Source of the DNA: Bacteroidota bacterium
Lineage (GTDB): Bacteria; Bacteroidota; Bacteroidia; B-17B0; Aurantibacillaceae
Direction: 5' to 3'
Assembly (NCBI GenBank): GCA_030681615.1
Contig: JAUXSA010000142.1
Span: 1 to 40,384, forward strand
DNA length: 40,384 nucleotides
Position 1 is the first letter of the stretch. Every line of letters starts with the position of its first letter. A program made the translations under genes and the position numbers. Of this stretch, positions 26,834 to 34,095 are shown piece by piece. The notes beneath the pieces are model-generated. The model did not search any database and had not been told where the DNA came from. It worked only from the letters and a program-made list of their open reading frames with translations.

Positions 26834-27100
26834 ATGAAAGAATACAAATTTTGCCAAAGCTGCGGTTTTCCATTAAAGAAAGACAAAAAAGGTGGAGGAA
26901 CCGAAAAAGACGGAAAGATCAGTAAGAAGTACTGTTCTATGTGTTACGAAAATGGATTTTTTTTAACTCCACCTGAGATCGATACGGCAGAGAAGATGCA
27001 AAAATTCTGTATCCAGGAAATGAAGAAAGATGGAATGAACGGATTCTTTGCATGGTTAGCAACCCGATCAATTCCTAAGTTAGAAAGATGGAAAAAGTAA
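26834..27100 (+). CDS. Putative zinc-ribbon protein
   Basis: An 88-residue cytosolic protein matching the small family I know as the putative zinc-ribbon domain (PF12674 type). FCQSCGFPL (C7, C10) and KYCSMCYENG give four metal-binding cysteines, then a helical part with MQKFCIQEM and FFAWLATRSIPKLERWKK at the end. The end motif is characteristic of the family. Function is not established. It follows attC-like site 4 with a 41-base gap, so the promoter in that site may drive it. Confidence 0.85.
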   Translation: MKEYKFCQSCGFPLKKDKKGGGTEKDGKISKKYCSMCYENGFFLTPPEIDTAEKMQKFCIQEMKKDGMNGFFAWLATRSIPKLERWKK

Positions 27101-27147
27101 TCCTGACTGCGCAATCAAGTGGAGGAAAATAATACGTCTATTAGTCA

Positions 27148-28071
27148 ATGAACAAACAACAGATCATAGAATGGTTATTGGAAGGAGATGTGTCCATTCA
27201 ATATCAGACATATAGAGATTTATTGGATACCGACAAACCAAGAATAAGAAATAAAATTGAATCAGAAGGTTGGGGCTCGAAATTGCTTTCAAAACGCAAA
27301 CCTAACGGGCATTGGGGACTAAGCTTTTATCAGCCTAAATGGATCTCTACGCATTATACTTTACTTGATCTAAAAAATCTGAGTATTTCACCCAATTGCA
27401 AACCGATAAAGGAAACGATCAATAAAGTATTGCTAGCCGAAAAAGGACCAGATGGCGGCATTCTTCCTACCGGCATACATCAAACGTGTGATGTTTGTGT
27501 GAGTGGAATGGCGTTGAATTATGCCGCTTATTTTAGAATTGATCAGGACGATTTAAAATCCATAATCGATTTTTTGCTAACTGAAAAAATGGAAGATGGA
27601 GGATTTAATTGTCTTTCGAATACAGTGGGTGCAACACATAGTTCTTTACACTCAACACTTTCTGTGCTTGAAGGAATTACAGAATACCAAAACAATGGAT
27701 ATAATTACAGATCAAAAGAACTGGAGAAAGCAAAAATTGAATCACAGGAATTTATACTAATGCATAAATTATTTCGCTCAGATAAAACTGGAGAAATAAT
27801 TAGCCCTCGTTTTTTAAAACTTTGTTATCCCGGTCGCTGGTATTACGATATTTTAAGAGCTTTGGATTACTTTCAACTTGCCAATGTAAAATATGATGAT
27901 AGAATGAGTAATGCCCTTGAAGTACTTATTAAAAAAAGGACGAAAGATGGTTTATGGAAACTGGCTGCAAAACATTCAGGACAAACTCATTTTGAAATGG
28001 AACAAGCAGGTAAACCAAGCCGTTGGAATACTTTACGAGCTTTAAGAGTTTTGAAACATTATAATGTTTAG
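27148..28071 (+). CDS. Alpha/alpha-toroid (prenyltransferase/squalene-cyclase-like) protein
   Basis: A 307-residue soluble protein. Repeated helical units carry Gly-rich turns of the kind seen in the squalene-cyclase/prenyltransferase toroid fold: KPNGHWGLSFYQ, GPDGGILPTGIHQT, MEDGGFNCLSNTVG, TKDGLWKLAAKH. Similar proteins are often annotated as prenyltransferase or squalene-oxidase-repeat proteins, but no lipid substrate is implied and no acidic DxDD catalytic motif is obvious. It begins 47 bases after the zinc-ribbon gene. Its stop codon (28069-28071) falls within a sequence that resembles the right half of the attC-like sites. Confidence 0.8.
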   Translation: MNKQQIIEWLLEGDVSIQYQTYRDLLDTDKPRIRNKIESEGWGSKLLSKRKPNGHWGLSFYQPKWISTHYTLLDLKNLSISPNCKPIKETINKVLLAEKGPDGGILPTGIHQTCDVCVSGMALNYAAYFRIDQDDLKSIIDFLLTEKMEDGGFNCLSNTVGATHSSLHSTLSVLEGITEYQNNGYNYRSKELEKAKIESQEFILMHKLFRSDKTGEIISPRFLKLCYPGRWYYDILRALDYFQLANVKYDDRMSNALEVLIKKRTKDGLWKLAAKHSGQTHFEMEQAGKPSRWNTLRALRVLKHYNV

Positions 28072-28086
28072 GTGCAAACCGTTAGG
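28067..28086 (+). repeat. Candidate orphan right half of an attC-like site
   Basis: TTTAGGTGC, five bases AAACC, then GTTAGG. The order matches the right half of the array sites (arm, 5-nt gap, GTTA), and TTTAGGTGC is complementary to the left arm of site 4. No matching left half is present. Confidence 0.35.
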
Positions 28087-28149
28087 TTTTAATTAGGCAA
28101 ATAACACGAATAAAAAATAATAATTATTTAATGAGCAAAAAGACATCTC

Positions 28150-28545
28150 ATGAACAAAGACATTAAAGCATACAACAACTCTCAATTAAAAGAGGATAAA
28201 GAAATTTGTAATTTATTGGAGAAAGAGATCTCTAAGGCTTTGCCGGATGCAGAAAATAAGATCTGGCACTCGCATCCTGTTTGGTTCTTAGATGGCAACC
28301 CTATTGTTGGCTATGATAAATTAAAAGACGGTGTGCGTTTATTGTTTTGGAGCGGCGTAACTTTTGAAGAAGAACAACTTGTGCCCGGCAAAAGCGGAAA
28401 GTTTAAAGATGCTTCTTTTACTTATACCTCAGCCAAAGAAATAAACACAAAAGATCTTGCCCGCTGGCTAAAAAAATCAAAAACAATTCAGTGGGATTAT
28501 AAGAACATCGTTAAACGTAAAGGCGTTTTAGAACGATTAAAATGA
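28150..28545 (+). CDS. DUF1801 domain protein
   Basis: A 131-residue cytosolic protein of the DUF1801 (YdhG/YjhB-like fold) family. The body has NKIWHSHPVWFLDGNPIVGYD, then GVRLLFWSGVTFEE and the C-terminal IKWD-like segment (TIQWDYKNIVKRKG), all typical. The family is a small mixed alpha-beta fold with unknown activity. The ATG at 28150 is preferred; a nearby ATG at 28131 is in another frame. It converges on the next gene with no gap: the stop codons share TGATCA (28543-28548). Confidence 0.85.
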   Translation: MNKDIKAYNNSQLKEDKEICNLLEKEISKALPDAENKIWHSHPVWFLDGNPIVGYDKLKDGVRLLFWSGVTFEEEQLVPGKSGKFKDASFTYTSAKEINTKDLARWLKKSKTIQWDYKNIVKRKGVLERLK

Positions 28546-29193
28546 TCATTTGAGATCTTTTCTGCTATCAATAATTTTTTCGGTCTCAAGATCAAGGTAA
28601 ACACATCCAAAGATAGGGTTACAGCCATTGTAAAATCCTTTTCCATCAGTTAACATTACCCTATTCTCTTCCATATCGTGAATGCCGTATTTCTCATCCA
28701 GTGTAAAATCCAATGGCTTAATACTGTCTCTGCTTATGGAGAATTTTAAAATAAAACCCTGTTCATCATCACGGTAACTATTGGTAATAGAAACCAGCCA
28801 AATAAAACCATTTGAAGAAATATACATTTTGGGTGTGCTTTGTATATTATGCACAGGTGTATTGAATTTTATTTTATGTAATGGTTTGTTCGCCAAACTA
28901 TCTACTAATTCTAAAAAATAACCATGATGCGCTGTGCCCGATTCATGTTCACCAAAAGAATTCTTACTGTTGTAACCTCTTATTTTTTCAGAAAATTTAA
29001 GAACCCTTTCTTTACCATCAATAGTAATATGCTTTTGAGTGATAGGATATTCTGTTGCTAACCAATCAAGGCCAAACCAAATTGCAGGGGCCATAATAGC
29101 AACGATCAACATAAAGATCAAAGCACCTTTTCTATTGCTCTTTTTTTCGGCTAATTCTTCTTTAGTTAAATTTTTATCGTTTGATTTTGCCAT
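28546..29193 (-). CDS. Membrane-anchored protein of unknown function
   Basis: A 215-residue protein. A short charged N-terminus (Lys/Glu-rich) precedes one membrane helix (about residues 24-46, GALIFMLIVAIMAPAIWFGL), then a large extracytoplasmic part with strands such as GYNSKNSFGEHESG and FIWLVSITNSYRDDEQGFILKF, ending at SRKDLK. No known domain is recognised. It starts with a Lys-rich leader and no cleavable signal, so the protein likely stays in the membrane. The gene is divergent from a small membrane protein gene on the other strand. Confidence 0.72.
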   Translation of the reverse strand: MAKSNDKNLTKEELAEKKSNRKGALIFMLIVAIMAPAIWFGLDWLATEYPITQKHITIDGKERVLKFSEKIRGYNSKNSFGEHESGTAHHGYFLELVDSLANKPLHKIKFNTPVHNIQSTPKMYISSNGFIWLVSITNSYRDDEQGFILKFSISRDSIKPLDFTLDEKYGIHDMEENRVMLTDGKGFYNGCNPIFGCVYLDLETEKIIDSRKDLK

Positions 29194-29201
29194 AGCTCTA
29201 A

Positions 29202-29209
29202 CAAATATA
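29202..29209 (-). promoter_or_regulatory. Possible -7 element for the 28546-29193 gene
   Basis: On the minus strand TATATTTG, an exact TAnnTTTG match, 9 bases before the ATG. No TTG at -33 is clear. Confidence 0.35.
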
Positions 29210-29255
29210 ATAATTCTAAAATTTAGTATATTTAGTTCATATTTAAAGATACAAA

Positions 29256-29426
29256 ATGAAAAAGACAGTATTGATCATCCTGCTTATTTTAAATGCAGTT
29301 GTATTATTAGGACAAATATGGCCTGAAGGTGTACCCCCATTTGCAAGAGTGGTAAATATTATTTTTTTGATCGGGAGTTTTTTGTTTTTTATCCGAACAT
29401 TCATTGGCGATAAAACAAAAAATTAA
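29256..29426 (+). CDS. Small two-helix membrane protein
   Basis: A 56-residue protein too short for the usual ORF threshold. It opens MKKTVLIILLILNAVVLLG, then a short loop (IWPEGVPPFARV), then a second hydrophobic helix (VVNIIFLIGSFLFFI) and a basic C-terminus. Composition and hydrophobicity fit a small integral membrane protein of two helices. An A/T-rich promoter-like stretch precedes it, divergent from the 28546-29193 gene. No function known. Confidence 0.5.
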   Translation: MKKTVLIILLILNAVVLLGQIWPEGVPPFARVVNIIFLIGSFLFFIRTFIGDKTKN

Positions 29427-29460
29427 AGGGATAAGATCACTGCTATTAAATTTTTCTTTT

Positions 29461-29877
29461 GTCACTTTTGGCGCGCAAAAGTAACCAAAACGCATTTGAT
29501 CTTTTGAAGGAGATTTTTGCTTTCGCGACTTAGAACAGCGAAAGCAAAACCGCTACCTCGCTAAGCTCTTTTCTGTAAGCCTAATCAACTAACTGCCTAG
29601 CTTAGCTCACAGCTATCTCTCAAAAGATCAAGATGAAAACTCAAACACCTAACCGCAAAGCTACTTCCTTAAAACCGTACGCGTAAGCACACAATGTGAG
29701 CTGGCCTCATAAGATTTTGCTTAAAAAATCTTATCGTTCAAGAGCGGTGGCATATGCGAAGATGATTTTGGCTGTTCGCGAAGCGCTTAAATCATCGACT
29801 TGAATGATATTGATTTTTAGCAAAATATTATGAAAGCCTTGATTTTTTGGTTACTTTTTGATCAAGCAAAAAGTGAC
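29461..29877. mobile_element. MITE-like element with hairpin-rich interior
   Basis: Terminal inverted repeats: GTCACTTTT...AAAAGTAACCAAAA (29461-29490) matches the reverse complement of 29843-29877. Each end is itself a hairpin. Inside are perfect inverted pairs: 29496-29507 with 29620-29631 (TTGATCTTTTGA), 29515-29526 with 29538-29549 (TTTTGCTTTCGC), 29709-29718 with 29725-29734 (ATAAGATTTT), and 29761-29768 with 29789-29796 (GATGATTT). No transposase or ORF is present. Such elements are non-autonomous; the responsible transposase is unknown. Confidence 0.7.
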
Positions 29878-29933
29878 GCCAAAATTTATTTACGAATTGA
29901 TTTTTGTTATAACACTCAAAAAAATAGAATAAA

Positions 29934-29963
29934 AAAAACCCTCACATCTATGCAAGGGTTTTT
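29934..29963 (-). terminator. Rho-independent terminator of accC
   Basis: AAAAACCCT (29934-29942) pairs with AGGGTTTTT (29955-29963); on the minus strand a T-run follows. It lies 20 bases past the accC stop. Confidence 0.85.
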
Positions 29964-29983
29964 ATTATTATAAATTTTATTTT

Positions 29984-31327
29984 TTAAGCGTTCTTAAAAT
30001 CCCAGGTTTCCATAAACTTAGTAGTATAGTTCCCTGCTTTAAAATCTTCGTTCTGCATTAATTTAATGTGAAACGGAATTGTAGTTTTAACACCTTCAAT
30101 TACATACTCGCTTAAAGCCCGGTGCATTTTAGCAATGGCCTCCTCGCGTGTTTGAGCTACTGTAATTAATTTTCCAACCATACTATCGTAATTTGGCGGA
30201 ATCCTGTAACCACTGTAAACATGAGAGTCTACACGAATACCATGTCCGCCTGGTGTGTGTAAAGTTGTTATAACACCAGGTGAAGGTTTAAAATTATCAA
30301 AAGGATTTTCTGCATTGATACGGCATTCGATAGCGTGTAATTGCGGGTAGTAATTTTTTCCTGAAATAGGAACGCCTGCTGCTACTAAAATTTGTTCGCG
30401 GATAAGATCGTAATTAATAACTTCTTCTGTTATGGGATGCTCAACCTGGATACGGGTATTCATTTCCATAAAATAAAAATTGCGGTGCTTATCAACTAAA
30501 AATTCTACAGTCCCTACTCCTTCGTAACCAATAGATAAAGCAGCTTTAACAGCGGCATCACCCATTGCTTCACGTAACTCAGGTGTCATAAAAGGCGAAG
30601 GTGTTTCTTCAACCAATTTTTGATGACGGCGTTGGATAGAACAATCGCGCTCACTTAAATGACAAGCTTTGCCATGTTGATCGCCAACAATTTGAATTTC
30701 GATATGACGTGGCTCTTCAATATATTTTTCCATATACATGGCACCGTTACCAAACGCAGCCGTAGCTTCGTGTGTAGCACTGTCCCATGCAGTCTGAAAA
30801 TCTTCCTCTTTCCAGATAATACGCATGCCTTTTCCACCACCACCGGCAGTAGCTTTAATAATTACAGGATACTTAATATCTTTTGCTAATTCTTTTCCTT
30901 GTTCTGCACTTTCTAATAAACCTACAGAGCCTGGCACGCAAGGCACACCGGCAGCTATCATAGTTGCTTTTGCATTACTCTTATCGCCCATTTGATTGAT
31001 CATCTCGGGACTGGCTCCAATAAATTTTATTTTATTCTGGCGACAGATCTCAGAAAATTTTGCGTTCTCACTTAAGAAACCATAACCCGGGTGAATAGCG
31101 TCTGCATTTGTAATTTCGGCAGCAGCAATAATGCTTGCCATGTTAAGGTAACTGTCTTTACTTGGAGGAGGTCCAATACAAACCGCTTCATCGGCAAACT
31201 TTACGTGCAACGAATCTTTATCGGCGGTTGAATAAACTGCAACCGTTTTTATGCCCATTTCGCGACATGTACGAATTACCCTTAAGGCAATTTCACCACG
31301 ATTGGCTATTAATATTTTTTTAAACAT
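29984..31327 (-). CDS. accC: Acetyl-CoA carboxylase, biotin carboxylase subunit
   Basis: A 447-residue biotin carboxylase that carboxylates the biotin on AccB using ATP and bicarbonate, the first step of fatty acid synthesis. The ATP-grasp fold shows [15 protein letters not shown] at the start, [12 protein letters not shown] near residues 157-168, [15 protein letters not shown] around residue 240 and [11 protein letters not shown] near residue 288. Length is standard (about 449). It is preceded by accB, with a 78-base spacer, and ends at a terminator. The two genes are likely one operon. Confidence 0.96.
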   Translation of the reverse strand: MFKKILIANRGEIALRVIRTCREMGIKTVAVYSTADKDSLHVKFADEAVCIGPPPSKDSYLNMASIIAAAEITNADAIHPGYGFLSENAKFSEICRQNKIKFIGASPEMINQMGDKSNAKATMIAAGVPCVPGSVGLLESAEQGKELAKDIKYPVIIKATAGGGGKGMRIIWKEEDFQTAWDSATHEATAAFGNGAMYMEKYIEEPRHIEIQIVGDQHGKACHLSERDCSIQRRHQKLVEETPSPFMTPELREAMGDAAVKAALSIGYEGVGTVEFLVDKHRNFYFMEMNTRIQVEHPITEEVINYDLIREQILVAAGVPISGKNYYPQLHAIECRINAENPFDNFKPSPGVITTLHTPGGHGIRVDSHVYSGYRIPPNYDSMVGKLITVAQTREEAIAKMHRALSEYVIEGVKTTIPFHIKLMQNEDFKAGNYTTKFMETWDFKNA

Positions 31328-31337
31328 ACCTTTTAAT

Positions 31338-31393
31338 TAGTTAATTAGTTAATTTGATAATTGGGCAATTAAATTGTCTAATTGCCACATCGA
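31338..31393. repeat. AT-rich phrase repeat between accB and accC
   Basis: TTAGTTAA and TTAATTAG words recur, followed by GGCAATTA...TAATTGCC, a hairpin of eight pairs. It resembles the short phrase repeats often seen in Bacteroidota spacers. Confidence 0.45.
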
Positions 31394-31405
31394 CTCATTT
31401 GCTAA

Positions 31406-31894
31406 TTATGAAGGGTCTACAAGAAATAAAGGTTGGTCATATTCAACCGGGGTTGAATCGTTTACAAGAACTTTAATGATCTTACCTTTAATATCACTTT
31501 CAATTTCGTTAAAAAGCTTCATAGCCTCAATAATACACACGGGTTTACCCGGAGCTATCTCATCGCCAATATTTACAAAAGAAGGTTTATCGGGGCCTGC
31601 AGAACGGTAAAAAGTACCGATCATGGGTGATTTAATAGTAACGTATTTTGATTCTTCGTTATTTGTAACAGGAGGTGTGGTTTTATTCTCGTTTACTACC
31701 GGCGTATTTGTAACATTTGCAACCGGGGCACTTATAACAGGCGCTGTAATAACGGGTGCAGCCTGTGTTATGTACTGCGTACCGCTTTTTGGAGTCCTGA
31801 TCACAATTTTAATTTCTTTCGTTTCCAGTTCAACTTCGCTTACCCCGCTTTTTGAAACAAATTTTATTAAATCCTGAATTTCGTTTAATTTCAT
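31406..31894 (-). CDS. accB: Acetyl-CoA carboxylase, biotin carboxyl carrier subunit
   Basis: A 162-residue biotin carrier protein. The N-terminal helical part (IKFVSKSGVSEVELETKEIKIVI) is followed by a Pro/Thr/Ala/Val-rich linker (about residues 45-80) and a C-terminal lipoyl/biotinyl domain with the EAMK motif and biotinylated Lys126. The domain also has MIGTFYRS and GDEIAPGKPVCIIE in the usual order. It moves biotin between AccC and the carboxyltransferase. It is the upstream gene of an accB-accC pair, with the expected linker. Possible -7 element TATTTTTG lies just upstream on the minus strand. Confidence 0.96.
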   Translation of the reverse strand: MKLNEIQDLIKFVSKSGVSEVELETKEIKIVIRTPKSGTQYITQAAPVITAPVISAPVANVTNTPVVNENKTTPPVTNNEESKYVTIKSPMIGTFYRSAGPDKPSFVNIGDEIAPGKPVCIIEAMKLFNEIESDIKGKIIKVLVNDSTPVEYDQPLFLVDPS

Positions 31895-31922
31895 GATAAA
31901 ATGTTTAGTTAGTTAGTGGGGG

Positions 31923-31930
31923 CAAAAATA
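31923..31930 (-). promoter_or_regulatory. Possible -7 element of the accB-accC operon
   Basis: On the minus strand TATTTTTG, an exact TAnnTTTG match, 29 bases before the accB ATG. A TTG about 23 nt upstream (31956-31954) is a possible -33. Confidence 0.45.
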
Positions 31931-32031
31931 ACTGTATTTTTAATTAAAAAAAGCAATTTCGCCCTTGTTTCTTAACAAAATGATGATTTTTTACCCATTT
32001 TCGTCAAAAAACCCCATATTTTCGACTAAAA

Positions 32032-32056
32032 AAAAGCCACCCAAAAGGCGGCTTTT
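32032..32056 (-). terminator. Rho-independent terminator of the outer-membrane protein gene
   Basis: AAAAGCC (32032-32038) pairs with GGCTTTT (32050-32056), and inner CC (32040-32041) with GG (32047-32048). It lies just past the stop of the minus-strand gene. Confidence 0.8.
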
Positions 32057-32082
32057 AATAAAAATGTAAACCAGAGGCTTTC

Positions 32083-32988
32083 TTAAAATAGAATTGCGAT
32101 ATTAAGACGAACAGCTCTCATAAAATAACCCTGATCTAATGGTGTAAATGTTACTGTATTATCTGAACCAATATATGTATCCTTGCCTTTTACCAGGTAT
32201 TTTGATTCACTCCTCATTAAATTAGTGAAAGACTGGAAATAATTGGCCGAAAACAATAAAGAAGTACTTCCGCCTATCCTGTATTCAAACCCAAGTCCTA
32301 AATTCATTCCAATTCTAAAAGGTGCTAAAGAAGCGTCTTTACCAAGATTGATGTCAGATTTGGTTAATTCGTCTGCCGGTGGTGTAGTTGTAGTGGTTCC
32401 GGTAACAACCGTTTTTACACCAGAAATGTAAGTATCGGTTGCTCGTGTTTTAGTTCTGATGCCCAATTCTAAACCGGCATTTGCAAAATATTTCATTCCG
32501 CCATACTCATCGGTCATCATTTTTAGCATTAATGGAATTGTTAGGAATGTGGTCTTAAATCTTCTTTCCTGAAGCACATATTGTGTATTACCATCTTTAA
32601 ACTGGTAATCCTCTTTCATCACACCATTTTTTGCTTCAACGTATTGACCTTCGTCGTTAAGCACTGCGTTAACACTAAAATCGGCATCGTTACGGTAAGT
32701 AATATAACCACCTTCAAAATCGCCACCAATACCTGATGAAAAATGAACGATCTTTGATAATTTACGCTCCATAATTAAGCCAAATCCAAATCCAAAAGCA
32801 GCTCCTGCACCTTTTGAATTATTATTGTCGCTTTTGTACCATGTTGGTTGTGGTGTAGCCCTTATTCCGAAACGAAATTTTTTGTCAAAATTCGGATTAC
32901 CTTCAGGGGTTTCGGGAGTTGTTTGCGCGTTAGAAGAAACGCATAACATACAAATTGAAATAAACGTGAATAGTATTTTTTTCATCAT
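32083..32988 (-). CDS. Outer-membrane beta-barrel protein (OMP_b-brl type)
   Basis: A 301-residue protein with a Sec signal peptide ending near SSNAQ (residue 21). The mature chain is built of alternating polar/hydrophobic strands (FRFGIRATPQPTW, IVHFSSGIGGDFEGGYITYR, KYFANAGLELGIRTK, GSTSLLFSANYFQSFT) ending in the aromatic C-terminal residue of VRLNIAILF, typical of small porin-like barrels of the Bacteroidota. The nearest named class is the PorT/OMP_b-brl family. The ATG at 32988 or the adjacent one is used. It is divergent from the GldB-like gene and has its own terminator. Confidence 0.82.
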   Translation of the reverse strand: MMKKILFTFISICMLCVSSNAQTTPETPEGNPNFDKKFRFGIRATPQPTWYKSDNNNSKGAGAAFGFGFGLIMERKLSKIVHFSSGIGGDFEGGYITYRNDADFSVNAVLNDEGQYVEAKNGVMKEDYQFKDGNTQYVLQERRFKTTFLTIPLMLKMMTDEYGGMKYFANAGLELGIRTKTRATDTYISGVKTVVTGTTTTTPPADELTKSDINLGKDASLAPFRIGMNLGLGFEYRIGGSTSLLFSANYFQSFTNLMRSESKYLVKGKDTYIGSDNTVTFTPLDQGYFMRAVRLNIAILF

Positions 32989-33004
32989 TATTTTATTTTA
33001 TAAT

Positions 33005-33020
33005 TAACTTTACAAATATA
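33005..33020. promoter_or_regulatory. Back-to-back -7 elements between divergent genes
   Basis: TAACTTTA (33005-33012) on the plus strand faces TATATTTG on the minus strand (33020-33013), directly adjacent. They would serve gldB-like and the outer-membrane protein genes, respectively. -33 motifs are not clear. Confidence 0.4.
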
Positions 33021-33032
33021 AAAATTTACTTC

Positions 33033-34049
33033 ATGTATAAAAGAATTCTTTTGTTACCTTTTTTTATTTTGCTTTTAAACTCATGCAAAAACAATGCCCT
33101 GGATGTTGACATCTCTGATGTGAATATAAAGCCCCTTACGTTACTGCGCCTTGAAAACGATGTGTTTACCGTAAACCCTGCAAACTTTGATGAAAAGAAT
33201 AAGGAATTCGCGCAAAAGTATGGTTCCTTTTATGAGCACTATGTTACCAGTTTTATTAATATTGGCGGCACAAAGGACAGCTTATACAAACCTGCTTTGC
33301 TTGGCTTTTGTAACGACAGGGATATGCGTGAAACTTATGATTATGTGAAGAAATTATACCCCAATACAACTATAGAAGAAATAAACAATGAATTAACAAA
33401 TTGTGTAAAACGCTTTAAATATCATTTCCCTAAAAGAAAACTACCTACAAGATTAATTACCTGCACTAATGGATACAATTACGCAGTTGCCTATACCGAT
33501 AGCGCTTTGGTTTTAGGATTGGATATGTATTTAAATGACACTGCAAAATTCTATCAAATGCTTAATACACCAAAATACCAATTAAGGATGATGAACGAAA
33601 ATTATATTTTACCGAACCTTGCAAAGGGGTGGATGTTAACAGAGTTTGATAATGAACAACCGGTGAATACACTTTTATACCACACTATTTTTTATGGAAA
33701 GATATTTTACGCTATGAATGCGTTATTACCAAATACGAATGACAGTTTATTAATTGGTTACACAACACCGCAAATGAAATATGTGAACGAGAATGAAAAA
33801 AATTTGTGGGGCTACTTCGCAGAAAAAAATCGCTTGTATGAAAATAATTTAAAGACCATACAAGAACTTACAACCGATGGGCCGTTTACAGGATCCATCA
33901 GCAAAGACTGTCCTCCGCGTATTGCTATGTGGGTGGGCTGGCAAATTATTCGCAGCTACATGAAAAATAATAAAGATGTAACGCTGGAGCAATTGATGAC
34001 AGACACTGATTCTCAAAAAATATTAAGTAAAAGTAAATACAGGCCATAA
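33033..34049 (+). CDS. gldB: GldB-like gliding motility lipoprotein
   Basis: A 338-residue lipoprotein: the signal ends in LNSC, with Cys18 as lipidation site. The body matches GldB (TIGR03514-type) in its pattern: VDISDVNIKPLTLLRLENDVF, KYGSFYEHYV, YHFPKRKLPTRLITC, then VAYTDSALVLGLDMYLND and FYQMLNTPKYQLRMMNENYILPNLAKGW. GldB is a component of the gliding and type IX secretion machinery in the Bacteroidota, but the other gld genes are not in the window and homologues also occur in non-gliding species. Divergent from the outer-membrane protein gene, and ends at a shared terminator with topA. Confidence 0.82.
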   Translation: MYKRILLLPFFILLLNSCKNNALDVDISDVNIKPLTLLRLENDVFTVNPANFDEKNKEFAQKYGSFYEHYVTSFINIGGTKDSLYKPALLGFCNDRDMRETYDYVKKLYPNTTIEEINNELTNCVKRFKYHFPKRKLPTRLITCTNGYNYAVAYTDSALVLGLDMYLNDTAKFYQMLNTPKYQLRMMNENYILPNLAKGWMLTEFDNEQPVNTLLYHTIFYGKIFYAMNALLPNTNDSLLIGYTTPQMKYVNENEKNLWGYFAEKNRLYENNLKTIQELTTDGPFTGSISKDCPPRIAMWVGWQIIRSYMKNNKDVTLEQLMTDTDSQKILSKSKYRP

Positions 34050-34050
34050 A

Positions 34051-34078
34051 AAAAGCGGAATCATTTGATCCCGCTTTT
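34051..34078. terminator. Bidirectional terminator between gldB-like and topA
   Basis: AAAAGCGG (34051-34058) pairs with CCGCTTTT (34071-34078), with inner TCA and TGA able to pair. T-runs on both strands serve the convergent genes. Confidence 0.9.
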
Positions 34079-34095
34079 AAATTATAAATTTTAAA

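Larger units (their letters stand above)
29427..29983. other. Gene-free stretch
   Basis: No credible coding frame. Most of it is the inverted-repeat element at 29461-29877, and the rest holds the accC terminator. Confidence 0.8.

Noticed and set aside
29461-29877. A coding gene in the gap before accC
   Set aside because: No frame without stops long enough, and the composition is that of inverted repeats.
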